Positions 14,121 to 20,249 of a DNA stretch of 20,618 nt are shown here, piece after piece. Source of the DNA: a virus. The DNA is taken from the IMG/VR virus record IMGVR_UViG_3300007510_000889, positions 1 to 20,618 of that record. One strand, written 5' to 3'. The first letter of the stretch is position 1. The number at the start of each line of letters is the position of its first letter. A program made the position numbers and the translations under genes. The notes beneath the pieces were generated by a model. It was not told where the DNA came from and searched no databases. It saw only the letters and a program-made list of their open reading frames with translations.

Positions 14121-14936
14121 TTATTTAAATAAGGGTTTGTCTTCTGCGGGAAATCCGCATTTTTTAAGCATCTGTTTAATGTCTGGTTTCTCATAAGTTT
14201 TCAGCAATCCTTTTTTAGCCAATCGACTCCGAGCCAGATATCGCCCAGTTGCTTGAGTTAAAATTCTGTATTCAACGCCACTGCTGGTTGATTTAGGATC
14301 CATTACATAGATTTCATCAAACAACAGCGGGATTGTTACGGCAGCTTTTCCAGTAACCATATAACGATACGAAAGCTGGCCGCTGACTTCATCCTTTGAG
14401 CCTTCAAGATGCCCAGTCAAGATAAAGTCACATGGGAGTTTCATTAATACTTTAATCCAGTTCTGGATTTTTACCTTTTGCGGGACATAGTCATGTGCCC
14501 AACGCGGTGGTTTGCCGGCAAGTCCTTCAGATTTAAGAATCTGATTCATAATAGCATCAGTCCACGTTGAGGAACTGTCCAAACAATAAGTCCCAAAATG
14601 ATTAAAGTATCCGCTTTTTATTCTGGCTTTCATTACCTTTTCCCACTCCCTAAAAGCGGTAGGTGCTTCGGGGTTTTCTTCTTCCCATCTAATATCCGGT
14701 ACGAGTTTGCCCTCCTTAATCAAACCTCGTAAATTAATGGTTCCGCCAGGATCAAAGCAATCCATGTGGATCGGTTTTCTGGCAGTGTGGAGTAAGAATG
14801 TTTTGCCTGTGCCGCTTTCGCCAAGCACGAGCATATTAAGCGTCTCACTCCGTGGGTTATCTGAGTACATAGTCTGAAGCTTTTTAACCTCAGCCTTTAC
14901 ATCAAGTTTTTGGTTTGGGTTCGGGTTTAGGTTCAT
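14121..14936 (-). CDS. AAA_24/Sak4-like RecA-fold recombination ATPase
   Basis: 271 residues. Walker A is GESGTGKT (39-46); the Walker B strand is GTYCLDSSS (115-123); a third strand DFILTGHLEG is typical of phage AAA_24 ATPases, of which Sak4 single-strand annealing/RecA-like proteins are a subset. The segment MDCFDPGGTINLRG is also characteristic. It probably promotes annealing or strand exchange together with the ssDNA-binding protein downstream and the PD-(D/E)XK nuclease upstream. The start overlaps the zinc-ribbon gene in ATGA. Sak4 identity versus a general AAA_24 protein is not resolved by eye. Confidence 0.85.
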   Translation of the reverse strand: MNLNPNPNQKLDVKAEVKKLQTMYSDNPRSETLNMLVLGESGTGKTFLLHTARKPIHMDCFDPGGTINLRGLIKEGKLVPDIRWEEENPEAPTAFREWEKVMKARIKSGYFNHFGTYCLDSSSTWTDAIMNQILKSEGLAGKPPRWAHDYVPQKVKIQNWIKVLMKLPCDFILTGHLEGSKDEVSGQLSYRYMVTGKAAVTIPLLFDEIYVMDPKSTSSGVEYRILTQATGRYLARSRLAKKGLLKTYEKPDIKQMLKKCGFPAEDKPLFK

Positions 14937-15235
14937 TCTTTAAGTTCCTTTATTGGATTATTTAATTCATCTATTAAACCCCACTTAAGTAGAATAAGAG
15001 AAAAATCCTGATTAGTATAAATGGGTGCTTCATTATTTACAATGTGGTGGAAATTCTCTGAATTTAGCCCAAGACACTCAGCGTGAGCACATAAAGCCCG
15101 AGTGTGGAGATCAAACAGTGAAACAACATCTGGTGTGTGAGCTAAAATCTGTCCACACGCCGAACAACTAAATGCCCCATTAGATAATTCAGTTAACTTC
15201 ACGCCACAATAGGGACAACTTTGAGGTTTTGACAT
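14933..15235 (-). CDS. Zinc-ribbon protein of the recombination module
   Basis: 100 residues. CPYC (C7, C10) and CSAC (C24, C27) form a short N-terminal zinc ribbon; the remaining 70 residues are helical with His/Cys (HTRALCAHAECLGL) and show no further motif. The gene overlaps the nuclease stop by one base (TAATG) and the ATPase start by four (ATGA), so its product is made in step with both and may be a partner of one of them. Function otherwise unknown. Confidence 0.75.
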   Translation of the reverse strand: MSKPQSCPYCGVKLTELSNGAFSCSACGQILAHTPDVVSLFDLHTRALCAHAECLGLNSENFHHIVNNEAPIYTNQDFSLILLKWGLIDELNNPIKELKE

Positions 15236-16197
15236 TAGTAGTCTCCCTGTTCTTCAATGTTAAAGGTTTTCTTTGCCGGCTCAGCAGTTGGGTCCCAAAA
15301 ACGTTCTTCAAAACCAATTGGCGGTTCAAAAGCTCGCTGGAGTGGATTCGGCCAAGCCATACAGAAATCATGGTAGGGACAAAGCCGGAAGTAGTTTAAG
15401 CAACTGGTGTCTCGTAAGGGAAAAGCCATAAGAGTTTTATCACTTTCCTTTGTATCATCTAGCAATTGGTATTCACGCTCAAGTTCCCACAAATAATAAC
15501 GAGTGTTGTCTAGCCAAGTCTGCATCTGTTCATTGGTTCGTTTCAGGAGAATCCGGAGAAAAACCTGCTCTGGCTTTGGCGGACTTTTACGATTCGGAAA
15601 GAAACAACCGTTCATTTCAATCCCATCAATTTGTTCGGCTGGATAAAGACAATTCAGCACATGGTTGTAGATGCTTGGCTGACCATCAAGCAGGAATTGC
15701 TCCTGCCAAAGATAAGGACCAGACCCAGTCTTATGTTCACGAGCACGAATTTTGCTAGTTTCACGATGCTGCAGTAATGCATCCATCCGGAAATAAAGCG
15801 AACGATCTGCATCAATAGATACTTTGCCTGAGATTTCAGTATAAAGAGTATTAAAATCCTCTAAGTCAAAAGCATACTCATGGTAACCAGTGTATTGGCT
15901 AAGCCGTTCAAAAGCCTTGTCAGGCGTTTTCCCTTTAAACATATCGTCAGTTTCAGGTCCGAAATGCTCACGATAATAAGCCAGAAATTTATCAAAGGCT
16001 TTCAGCGTGTCCGTTTGGCTATAGCTTGTTAAAAGCAGATGCTCCATTGCTTCATGCCAAGCCGAGCCAAAAATTAAGTGATTATTCGGGGCTACTGGCT
16101 GCCAGCCCAAAACGTGGGAATAGAAGAATTTCCGCGGACAGGTCTTGTAGTCTTTTAGTTTTGAATTGTCGATTTTATTCTGGGCTAATTTTAACAT
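15235..16197 (-). CDS. PD-(D/E)XK nuclease of the Cas4/RecB/AddB type with Fe-S cysteines
   Basis: 320-residue nuclease. An N-terminal CPRKF (C20), an H48 motif (SAWHEA), D139 (RMDA) and E154-x-K156 (EHKTG) give the PD-(D/E)XK active site. The C-terminal cluster C266, C273, C279 (CLNYFRLCPYHDFC) with C20 matches the four cysteines that hold an iron-sulphur cluster in Cas4, AddB and Dna2. It would cut or resect ssDNA ends for recombination. No cas1, cas2 or CRISPR repeat is present, so a CRISPR role is not supported. AAGGAGG lies nine bases before the ATG. It is followed by zinc-ribbon, ATPase and ssDNA-binding genes. Confidence 0.9.
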   Translation of the reverse strand: MLKLAQNKIDNSKLKDYKTCPRKFFYSHVLGWQPVAPNNHLIFGSAWHEAMEHLLLTSYSQTDTLKAFDKFLAYYREHFGPETDDMFKGKTPDKAFERLSQYTGYHEYAFDLEDFNTLYTEISGKVSIDADRSLYFRMDALLQHRETSKIRAREHKTGSGPYLWQEQFLLDGQPSIYNHVLNCLYPAEQIDGIEMNGCFFPNRKSPPKPEQVFLRILLKRTNEQMQTWLDNTRYYLWELEREYQLLDDTKESDKTLMAFPLRDTSCLNYFRLCPYHDFCMAWPNPLQRAFEPPIGFEERFWDPTAEPAKKTFNIEEQGDY

Positions 16198-16384
16198 CGT
16201 TGAAGTCCTCCTTTTTAATCCGACTCACGAGCCGATAGTTTTTCACAAAGAACTCCTCAATAGCATCTGATGCATCAGCCGAATTATCAGTTAACTCAAT
16301 AAACATCCGGATAGTTAAGTTTCTGCTCAACCCGTCCTGAAATATGTTATCGATTCTTTTGTACATCTTTCTTGTAATAGCCAT
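16175..16384 (-). CDS. Small unknown protein
   Basis: 69 residues, basic N terminus (MAITRKMYKRID), then a mixed helical region (RMFIELTDNSADASDAIEEFF) and a charged end. No known motif. AAAGGA is six bases before the ATG. Its last 23 bases overlap the nuclease gene including the nuclease ribosome binding site, so the two are translationally linked. Function unknown. Confidence 0.65.
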   Translation of the reverse strand: MAITRKMYKRIDNIFQDGLSRNLTIRMFIELTDNSADASDAIEEFFVKNYRLVSRIKKEDFNDVKISPE

Positions 16385-16397
16385 TTGTATTCCTTTC

Positions 16398-16712
16398 TTA
16401 GTTAAATACTACTATTCTCTCCTGATAATACTCAGAAGTTTTTTTATTGGCTTTGTAGATTAATAAGTTAAGTCGTCTGTGTTTGGCTGCGAACATCCCG
16501 CAAGCAATCGAGCACATAACGCTTAGGCCACTAATAAGTAAATAATCGTGTTCTGTGCTGTTTTTTAAGTGATTTTCGAAAATCCTAGCCATTTTACTAC
16601 ATGCGAATCGGTTTATTGATCCAGTTGTCATATAAACTAATCGCCCGAAATCTTTTGCTGATGAGTAATCATGTGAAGATTGATTTATTACGAAAACCTT
16701 ACGTTTTGTCAT
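16398..16712 (-). CDS. Conserved-looking phage protein of unknown function
   Basis: 104 residues. The pattern VFVINQSSHDYSSAKDFG, then an alternating middle and LLISGLSVMCSIACGMFA, HRRLNLLIYK and a C-terminal basic/Tyr segment suggests an alpha/beta fold. I have met phage hypotheticals with the same S-x-HD-x-S-x-A and SGLSV-x-CSIA segments but no function. The hydrophobic stretch is too interrupted for a confident membrane helix. GGGAGGTG precedes the ATG. A palindrome copy lies 20 bases upstream. Confidence 0.7.
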   Translation of the reverse strand: MTKRKVFVINQSSHDYSSAKDFGRLVYMTTGSINRFACSKMARIFENHLKNSTEHDYLLISGLSVMCSIACGMFAAKHRRLNLLIYKANKKTSEYYQERIVVFN

Positions 16713-16732
16713 AGTTTAATCACCTCCCTTTT

Positions 16733-16745
16733 GCAATTAAATTGC
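16733..16745. repeat. 13-bp palindrome GCAATTAAATTGC, copy 4
   Basis: Lies 20 bases before the ATG of the 104-residue gene and 13 bases after the ligase stop. On the minus strand it follows directly a hairpin with ATTAGA/TCTAAT arms plus GAG/CTC. Confidence 0.9.
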
Positions 16746-16758
16746 ATTAGAGTCGAGT

Positions 16759-17640
16759 TTAACTAACCTCATCTAATGGATTAATAAATTTAGTTTCTGG
16801 AGCCCGCTCAACAAGCTCGAGGAAAACTCCGCTTTTTGGTTTACCGCTTGCCCAACGATGCTGATAGCCGACTTTACAGTCGAATTTTGTTAACGAGAAT
16901 CGCCTGAGCCACAGATCGTGACGCTCATCGTCCGAAAGTGAGAATGAACCAACTTCAAATTCAAAGTCATCAGTTGAACAGATAATCGCACCAATTGTTC
17001 CTTTGTATTTGCCCGAGCCTTCAACAAAACCAGTTATTTTATAAGTGTCACTTTTCTTCGGCTTGAATTTCATCGCCCATATTGAACGGCGACGAAGATA
17101 AGGAGCATCAAAATGTCTCACGATGATTCCCTCATAACCCAGTTTAATATATTCGTTAAAAACCTGCCGAATCTCTTCCAGCGTCCAGACAATTTTAACA
17201 GGGACGATTTTAAGATTCGGACCAAGCAAGGGTTTTAATTTACTAAGCTCGAGTAAGCGTTTAGCCTGAACCTTTTCTTCGTTAACTATATCAAACAGAT
17301 GATAATGCATCTGGTCGTGTTCGGGATTCAGATTAACTGTTCGACCAACAATCGAATGGATGTCTTCGAATGACATTCCGTGACGATAAAGTTCTCCGTC
17401 AAGTTCGATTGGCTTGTGAAGTTTTTTGGCTAAGTCTTCGAGTTGTCGCTGAATTAGCGGGAGACTTGTGATAGGATTATCTTCGCTGGAAAACATTACT
17501 GCATATGGGTCGATCAATAATGCTCTGCAACGTTCCCCATCAAGTTTAGGCTGAACTGCATATGGCGGCTGCCATTTTGCGAGTCGTTTTTCTTCGAATG
17601 GATAGCACAGTTGGATGTTTTTTCTTTTACCCAAAGCCAT
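16759..17640 (-). CDS. ATP-dependent DNA ligase
   Basis: Seals nicks in phage DNA using ATP. The nucleotidyltransferase motifs are all present: KLDGER with nucleophile K32 (motif I), IELDGEL at 78-84 (III), HLFDI (IIIa), YEGIIVR (IV) and WAMKFKPKK (V). An OB-fold segment, ITGFVEGSGKYKGTIG, follows. At 293 residues it is a compact phage-type ligase. The annotated ATG directly abuts AAAGGAG, which is too close; TTG at 17634, two codons on, has a six-base spacing and may be the true start. The gene lies just after a terminator, so it needs its own promoter or read-through. No obvious promoter is seen in the 35-base gap. Confidence 0.93.
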   Translation of the reverse strand: MALGKRKNIQLCYPFEEKRLAKWQPPYAVQPKLDGERCRALLIDPYAVMFSSEDNPITSLPLIQRQLEDLAKKLHKPIELDGELYRHGMSFEDIHSIVGRTVNLNPEHDQMHYHLFDIVNEEKVQAKRLLELSKLKPLLGPNLKIVPVKIVWTLEEIRQVFNEYIKLGYEGIIVRHFDAPYLRRRSIWAMKFKPKKSDTYKITGFVEGSGKYKGTIGAIICSTDDFEFEVGSFSLSDDERHDLWLRRFSLTKFDCKVGYQHRWASGKPKSGVFLELVERAPETKFINPLDEVS

Positions 17641-17675
17641 CTCCTTTCTGGTAATTGGTGGCGTTTAGATTAGTC

Positions 17676-17709
17676 AAAAACCCAACAGAGCCGAAACCCT
17701 GCTGGGCTT
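17676..17709 (-). terminator. Intrinsic terminator after the 109-residue gene
   Basis: The minus-strand arms AAGCCCAGCAG and CTGTTGGGTTT form an 11-bp stem with two G-T wobbles and a 10-base loop, then a five-T run overlapping the stem end. It separates the promoter-proximal gene from the ligase. Confidence 0.85.
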
Positions 17710-17729
17710 AGTTAATGTGGATTCAGGTG

Positions 17730-18059
17730 TTAACCTTCTGCCTGAATCTCCGCGATTAATGTGAGACGTTCCTCTTCTGACATCTTGCTGATTGCGGCAC
17801 GTGCCGCAGCTTTTGGATCTTTGGCAATGGAAGGAGCTTTTTCTCCTGGTACAAACTTATCTGCCCACGCCTGAGGGTCTTGTCCATTCTCCAGACATTT
17901 TCGGACACCGCCCTGAACCTTCACAACCAGCTGCTCAGTGAAAATTTTATTGACTTTGTCTTCACCAAAAAGGTCGACATTTTCTACGAGGCTTTTACCT
18001 ACGTTGTAATTAACTGTCGCTTCTTTTCCTACTTTTGGTGCTCTTGTCTTAATCTCCAT
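17730..18059 (-). CDS. Promoter-proximal 109-residue unknown protein, probably highly expressed
   Basis: The sequence begins MEIKTRAPKVGKEATVNYNVG, followed by LVENVDLFGEDKVNKIF and a VKVQGGVRKCLENG stretch, and ends in an Ala/Lys/Glu-rich helix (DPKAAARAAISKM). I have seen phage hypotheticals with the same VNYN..x-LFGE-x-V beginning; none has a function I can cite. It lies alone between a consensus promoter and an intrinsic terminator, unlike any other gene here, which suggests separate, strong expression, as expected for an abundant DNA-binding or host-takeover protein. AAAGGAG precedes the ATG. The protein is soluble, with one cysteine. Confidence 0.8.
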   Translation of the reverse strand: MEIKTRAPKVGKEATVNYNVGKSLVENVDLFGEDKVNKIFTEQLVVKVQGGVRKCLENGQDPQAWADKFVPGEKAPSIAKDPKAAARAAISKMSEEERLTLIAEIQAEG

Positions 18060-18087
18060 TTGTTACTCCTTTCATAAAGTAAGTTAA

Positions 18088-18096
18088 ATTATATCA
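18088..18096 (-). promoter_or_regulatory. Proximal extended -10 promoter (P2)
   Basis: TGATATAAT on the minus strand is a perfect extended -10. The corresponding -35 (ATTGGG or TTGGGG at 16-17 bases) is poor, as is usual for extended -10 promoters. It would start transcription about 20 bases before the ATG's ribosome binding site. Confidence 0.6.
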
Positions 18097-18100
18097 TTCT

Positions 18101-18113
18101 GGGGTTTATCCCC
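18101..18113. promoter_or_regulatory. GGGG-loop-CCCC hairpin in the leader between P1 and P2
   Basis: GGGGATAAACCCC on the minus strand forms a 4-5 bp G-C stem with a five-base loop. It lies downstream of P1 and upstream of the P2 -10, so it could be a leader hairpin or an operator. No T-run follows, so it is not a terminator. Confidence 0.4.
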
Positions 18114-18123
18114 AATTATTAGC

Positions 18124-18152
18124 ATTATATCAAATTGATTGACAGTTGTCAA
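18124..18152 (-). promoter_or_regulatory. Perfect sigma70-type promoter (P1) with extended -10
   Basis: TTGACA (18147-18152), a 17-base spacer, TATAAT (18124-18129) with TG one base upstream. All six bases match consensus in both boxes. Expected start near 18117, leftward, toward the 109-residue gene. Confidence 0.85.
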
Positions 18153-18153
18153 T
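18138..18153. promoter_or_regulatory. Inverted repeat overlapping the P1 -35: candidate operator
   Basis: ATTGACA and TGTCAAT are 7-base inverted arms separated by two bases, covering the P1 -35. A dimeric repressor or activator could bind here. The sequence differs from the 13-bp palindrome family. Confidence 0.5.
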
Positions 18154-18164
18154 AAATCTTTTCA

Positions 18165-18557
18165 TTAAGAATTCAATTCATTTAATAATGCTTGTTTGTC
18201 GAAAGCTGAGAGTTTATTAATAAGTTTACGAGCATATGTAAGTTTTTTTCGTTTTGTTTTGGGCTTGCTTGAATTAAGCCGGGCTTTACAGATTTTCAAT
18301 CGTTCGTCACGGAATGCTAGTTTTCGATCCAACACTTTATAACGATACTTAAGTCGATCAAGTTTTTGGGTCTGAGCCCATTCAAGTTTACGAATAAGTT
18401 TAAGTTTCTTGGCATGCTTTTTGCATTGTTGCTTAAGCAATAAAAGCTGGCTTCGCATGAAGTGTTCTGGCGTGTTAAGAAGTAACGGGCGTTTCGGTAT
18501 TGGTAAAGTTGCTTGTTGGTCACTGTAATGGTTTAAATAACTTTGTTGTATTAGCAT
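18165..18557 (-). CDS. Very basic, coiled-coil-like unknown protein
   Basis: 130 residues from ATG 18557 (GGAG seven bases upstream); a frame extending to GTG 18665 has no ribosome binding site and overlaps a better-supported coding frame. The protein has a polar, Gln/Asn/Pro-rich start, then about 90 residues heavy in Lys, Arg and Leu, such as CKKHAKKLKLIRKLEW and KPKTKRKKLTYARK. It may form helical, nucleic-acid-binding structure. It is the last gene before the P1/P2 promoter region, and no terminator is seen after it. No family recognised. Confidence 0.65.
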   Translation of the reverse strand: MLIQQSYLNHYSDQQATLPIPKRPLLLNTPEHFMRSQLLLLKQQCKKHAKKLKLIRKLEWAQTQKLDRLKYRYKVLDRKLAFRDERLKICKARLNSSKPKTKRKKLTYARKLINKLSAFDKQALLNELNS

Positions 18558-18558
18558 A

Positions 18559-18755
18559 TTAGTTCTCCAGTTGTTTAACGTTAAAATTATCTTTTTGGCC
18601 GTAGTAATTAGCCCTGACACTTGTGTAGTTTCGTCCAAGCTTTTTAGCGAGAAGTCCAACTGCACAATTTAACGCTTTTTTTGGCGGGTAGGTGAACGGA
18701 TTTTAAACTGGCAAAGCTCGCCATAGTTGTTTAGGGTTACAAGAAAGTTTTTCAT
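18559..18755 (-). CDS. Small protein apparently made by -1 frameshifting at A AAA AAG
   Basis: From ATG 18755 the zero frame gives 28 residues and stops at 18669. At codons CAA AAA AAG the sequence A AAA AAG (18675-18681) is the dnaX-type slippery heptamer in correct phase. Slipping -1 continues ALNCAVGLLAKKLGRNYTSV and on to TAA at 18559-18561, one base before the next ATG, giving 65 residues. The -1 frame has no start codon of its own after its previous stop, yet reads like a protein (GLLAKKLGRN, RANYYGQKDNF) and fills an otherwise empty 110-base gap that contains the next gene's ribosome binding site. A missing A in the homopolymer would look the same. The start overlaps the upstream gene as ATGA. 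Function unknown; the sequence looks like a small DNA-binding protein. Confidence 0.65.
18675..18681 (-). other. Candidate -1 slippery heptamer A AAA AAG
   Basis: In phase with the frame from ATG 18755, two codons before its stop. This is the same heptamer as in E. coli dnaX. I see no clear upstream Shine-Dalgarno stimulator or downstream stem-loop. Confidence 0.55.
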
Positions 18756-19114
18756 GTGGTTTCTTCTTTCGACTGCTCCTTATGCAATTTAATTGCGGAA
18801 GGGGTGTTGATGTCGATTTTCATTAACTCGTAAGCTATGTCGATTATCGGTTTTGGCTCGGTCAGTTCAGTTATAATCTGTTTAAGTGTTTGCTTAATTA
18901 TTTTCATATTAGCTTCCGACACAACTTCTTCTGGCTCACTGGACTGAACAAATTCATTAGCCAGTTTAGTCAATAATTTTTTAGCTTGCATAATACCGAC
19001 CACTACTGAGCTATAAGTCAAGTAGTCTGGCTTGTGAACTAATTCCCGTAATTCGTTCATCGCGTCATTAAATGTCTGTCCTTTCATTTCTTTCGTTTCT
19101 GTTTTTGTGTTCAT
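18752..19114 (-). CDS. Unknown helical protein
   Basis: 120 residues from ATG 19114, which is preceded by AAAGGAG with six bases spacing; an upstream extension would lie in another gene. Helical throughout: TFNDAMNELRELVHKPD, VVVGIMQAKKLLTKLANEF and MKIIKQTLKQIITEL; ends acidic and polar. No catalytic motif, membrane segment or cysteine pair. A palindrome copy (18784-18796) is inside the last codons and encodes the tail AIKLHK, so the extreme C terminus may be a by-product of the element. TAA of the preceding gene is one base before the ATG, and its own stop overlaps the next start as ATGA. Confidence 0.65.
   Translation of the reverse strand: MNTKTETKEMKGQTFNDAMNELRELVHKPDYLTYSSVVVGIMQAKKLLTKLANEFVQSSEPEEVVSEANMKIIKQTLKQIITELTEPKPIIDIAYELMKIDINTPSAIKLHKEQSKEETT
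18784..18796. repeat. 13-bp palindrome GCAATTTAATTGC, copy 5
   Basis: Inside the 3' end of the 120-residue gene, 28 bases before the ATG of the frameshift gene. AAGGAG follows it on the minus strand, too far from that ATG for an ordinary ribosome binding site. Confidence 0.9.
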
Positions 19115-19115
19115 G

Positions 19116-19325
19116 TTATTCTCCTTTCGGTTGAGCGGTTTCTTTAAACACTGTTCCAGGTCCTTTATCCCAATCCATACGGCCTTCAGTTCCAGGGCAA
19201 TAGTTTGTTGGGATAAACTTGTTGTATTGCTTACTGTAATAACCTGTTCCGCAATGAGATCCAAATGAGCAGCCACAGTTTGCACACTTCCGTTTTAAAT
19301 AATTAGTCATGCTAAGTCTCTCCAT
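19116..19325 (-). CDS. Small Cys-rich zinc-binding protein
   Basis: 69 residues from ATG 19325 (AGGAG six bases upstream); the frame from 19343 begins inside a palindrome copy and is rejected. CANC (C14, C17), C19, HC (C25) and NYC (C43) would bind zinc, and the C-terminal half reads GRMDWDKGPGTVF, a segment I have seen in short phage proteins with similar cysteines. No known activity. The end precedes the next ATG by one base (TAACATG). Confidence 0.7.
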   Translation of the reverse strand: MERLSMTNYLKRKCANCGCSFGSHCGTGYYSKQYNKFIPTNYCPGTEGRMDWDKGPGTVFKETAQPKGE

Positions 19326-19339
19326 GCTAAGCTCCTTTC

Positions 19340-19352
19340 GCAATTAAATTGC
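19340..19352. repeat. 13-bp palindrome GCAATTAAATTGC, copy 6
   Basis: Lies seven bases after the stop of the 295-residue gene and 14 before the next ATG. On the minus strand it follows a hairpin with ATGAGG/CCTCAT arms whose 3' arm abuts the palindrome. Confidence 0.9.
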
Positions 19353-19359
19353 ATGAGGG

Positions 19360-20247
19360 TTAAGAATTACTATCCTCATTTTTAGTTTGTCCGCCAGAAA
19401 GCATTTCTTGACGGAATTTGTTTATCGGAATTTCCATAGGTGAAAGTCCCGAGTTTGGATTTTCTGCTATCTGATGTTTAGTCACGCCATCACAGTTTGG
19501 GCAACAATCGGCATCAATAGTTTCACTGGTTGGTATGAAGTCAAGCAAAACATAGCTAGGCTTTAAACAATCCAGGCAAACGATTAAAGCTTGTTGCCGT
19601 GGTTCTTTTGATCCATCCCTTAAAACTTGTTTTGATATCCCGTTTCTTTTAACTACAGTTAATCGAGGCCTGGTGTTTGGCGTTGGTTTAGTTACACTTT
19701 CCATCCCAGGCATTGGTTGGCTGTAGTTTTGTCGAATAGATTCGATTGATTGCTGGCTTGTCATGGGCTGTTTGTTAAACTCTGCCATAGCCTGATCAAC
19801 TAAGTTTGGCTGGCTCAGGGTTTGGCTTGGAGTGTTTTGCTCGAAACTTTCGATCGTCAAGTTTGTATTTTGACGAAGTTTGTTTAATCGTGTGTTTGTA
19901 GTATTTATTCCAGCAATCGAAAGCACTTGTTTGGCGTGTGCTTCAGACTGGACAGTGAATTCCGGATACTTATCTAAAATAAGTGTTTCAAAACCCTCAA
20001 GTCCATAACGAAGAATTTGGGAGATGCTTGTCGGGCTCTCGCCTTGTTGCTGCATGAATTGAACTATTGTTGCTAGAGTCTTGTTACGGTAACGGAAAGT
20101 GGTAGACATTAAAGAACTGGTCTGGCGGCTTGGGTTAGTTCCTTTTGGTTGCCCTTTTCGATTCTTCCCGGGATTAGTCGAGAAGACACGGTTAATAGTT
20201 TCTTTTCTCGATTGTTTTTCGAGTTGCCATTGTTTAAGTTTGCTCAT
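19360..20247 (-). CDS. Ribbon-helix-helix-like protein with C-terminal zinc ribbon
   Basis: 295 residues. The N terminus is basic (KNRKGQPKG). Residues 48-92 (STTFRYRNKTLATIVQF to ILRYGLEGFETLI) fit a ribbon-helix-helix or MetJ/Arc-like fold. Residues about 95-215 are Gln/Ser/Thr/Pro-rich and probably disordered. The C-terminal zinc ribbon has CLDC (C224, C227) and CPNC (C249, C252). Together this suggests a DNA-binding regulator or scaffold. GGGAGG precedes the ATG three bases after the membrane-protein gene's stop. No family name recognised. Confidence 0.75.
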   Translation of the reverse strand: MSKLKQWQLEKQSRKETINRVFSTNPGKNRKGQPKGTNPSRQTSSLMSTTFRYRNKTLATIVQFMQQQGESPTSISQILRYGLEGFETLILDKYPEFTVQSEAHAKQVLSIAGINTTNTRLNKLRQNTNLTIESFEQNTPSQTLSQPNLVDQAMAEFNKQPMTSQQSIESIRQNYSQPMPGMESVTKPTPNTRPRLTVVKRNGISKQVLRDGSKEPRQQALIVCLDCLKPSYVLLDFIPTSETIDADCCPNCDGVTKHQIAENPNSGLSPMEIPINKFRQEMLSGGQTKNEDSNS

Positions 20248-20249
20248 TT

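Noticed and set aside
15450-15758. 102-codon open frame on the plus strand
   Set aside because: It is antisense to the PD-(D/E)XK nuclease, whose motifs are intact; no ribosome binding site and no protein-like motif.
15235-16197. Cas4 of a CRISPR system
   Set aside because: Fold and Fe-S cysteines fit Cas4, but no cas1, cas2 or repeat array is present and the neighbours are phage recombination genes.
18558-18665. N-terminal extension of the 130-residue basic protein from GTG 18665
   Set aside because: No ribosome binding site, and the -1 frame over the same bases reads more like protein and ends one base before ATG 18557.
5912-19352. The six palindromes as a CRISPR array or IS inverted ends
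   Set aside because: Copies are about 0.6-6 kb apart with unrelated genes between them, no regular spacing, no transposase, and each unit is only 13 bp.
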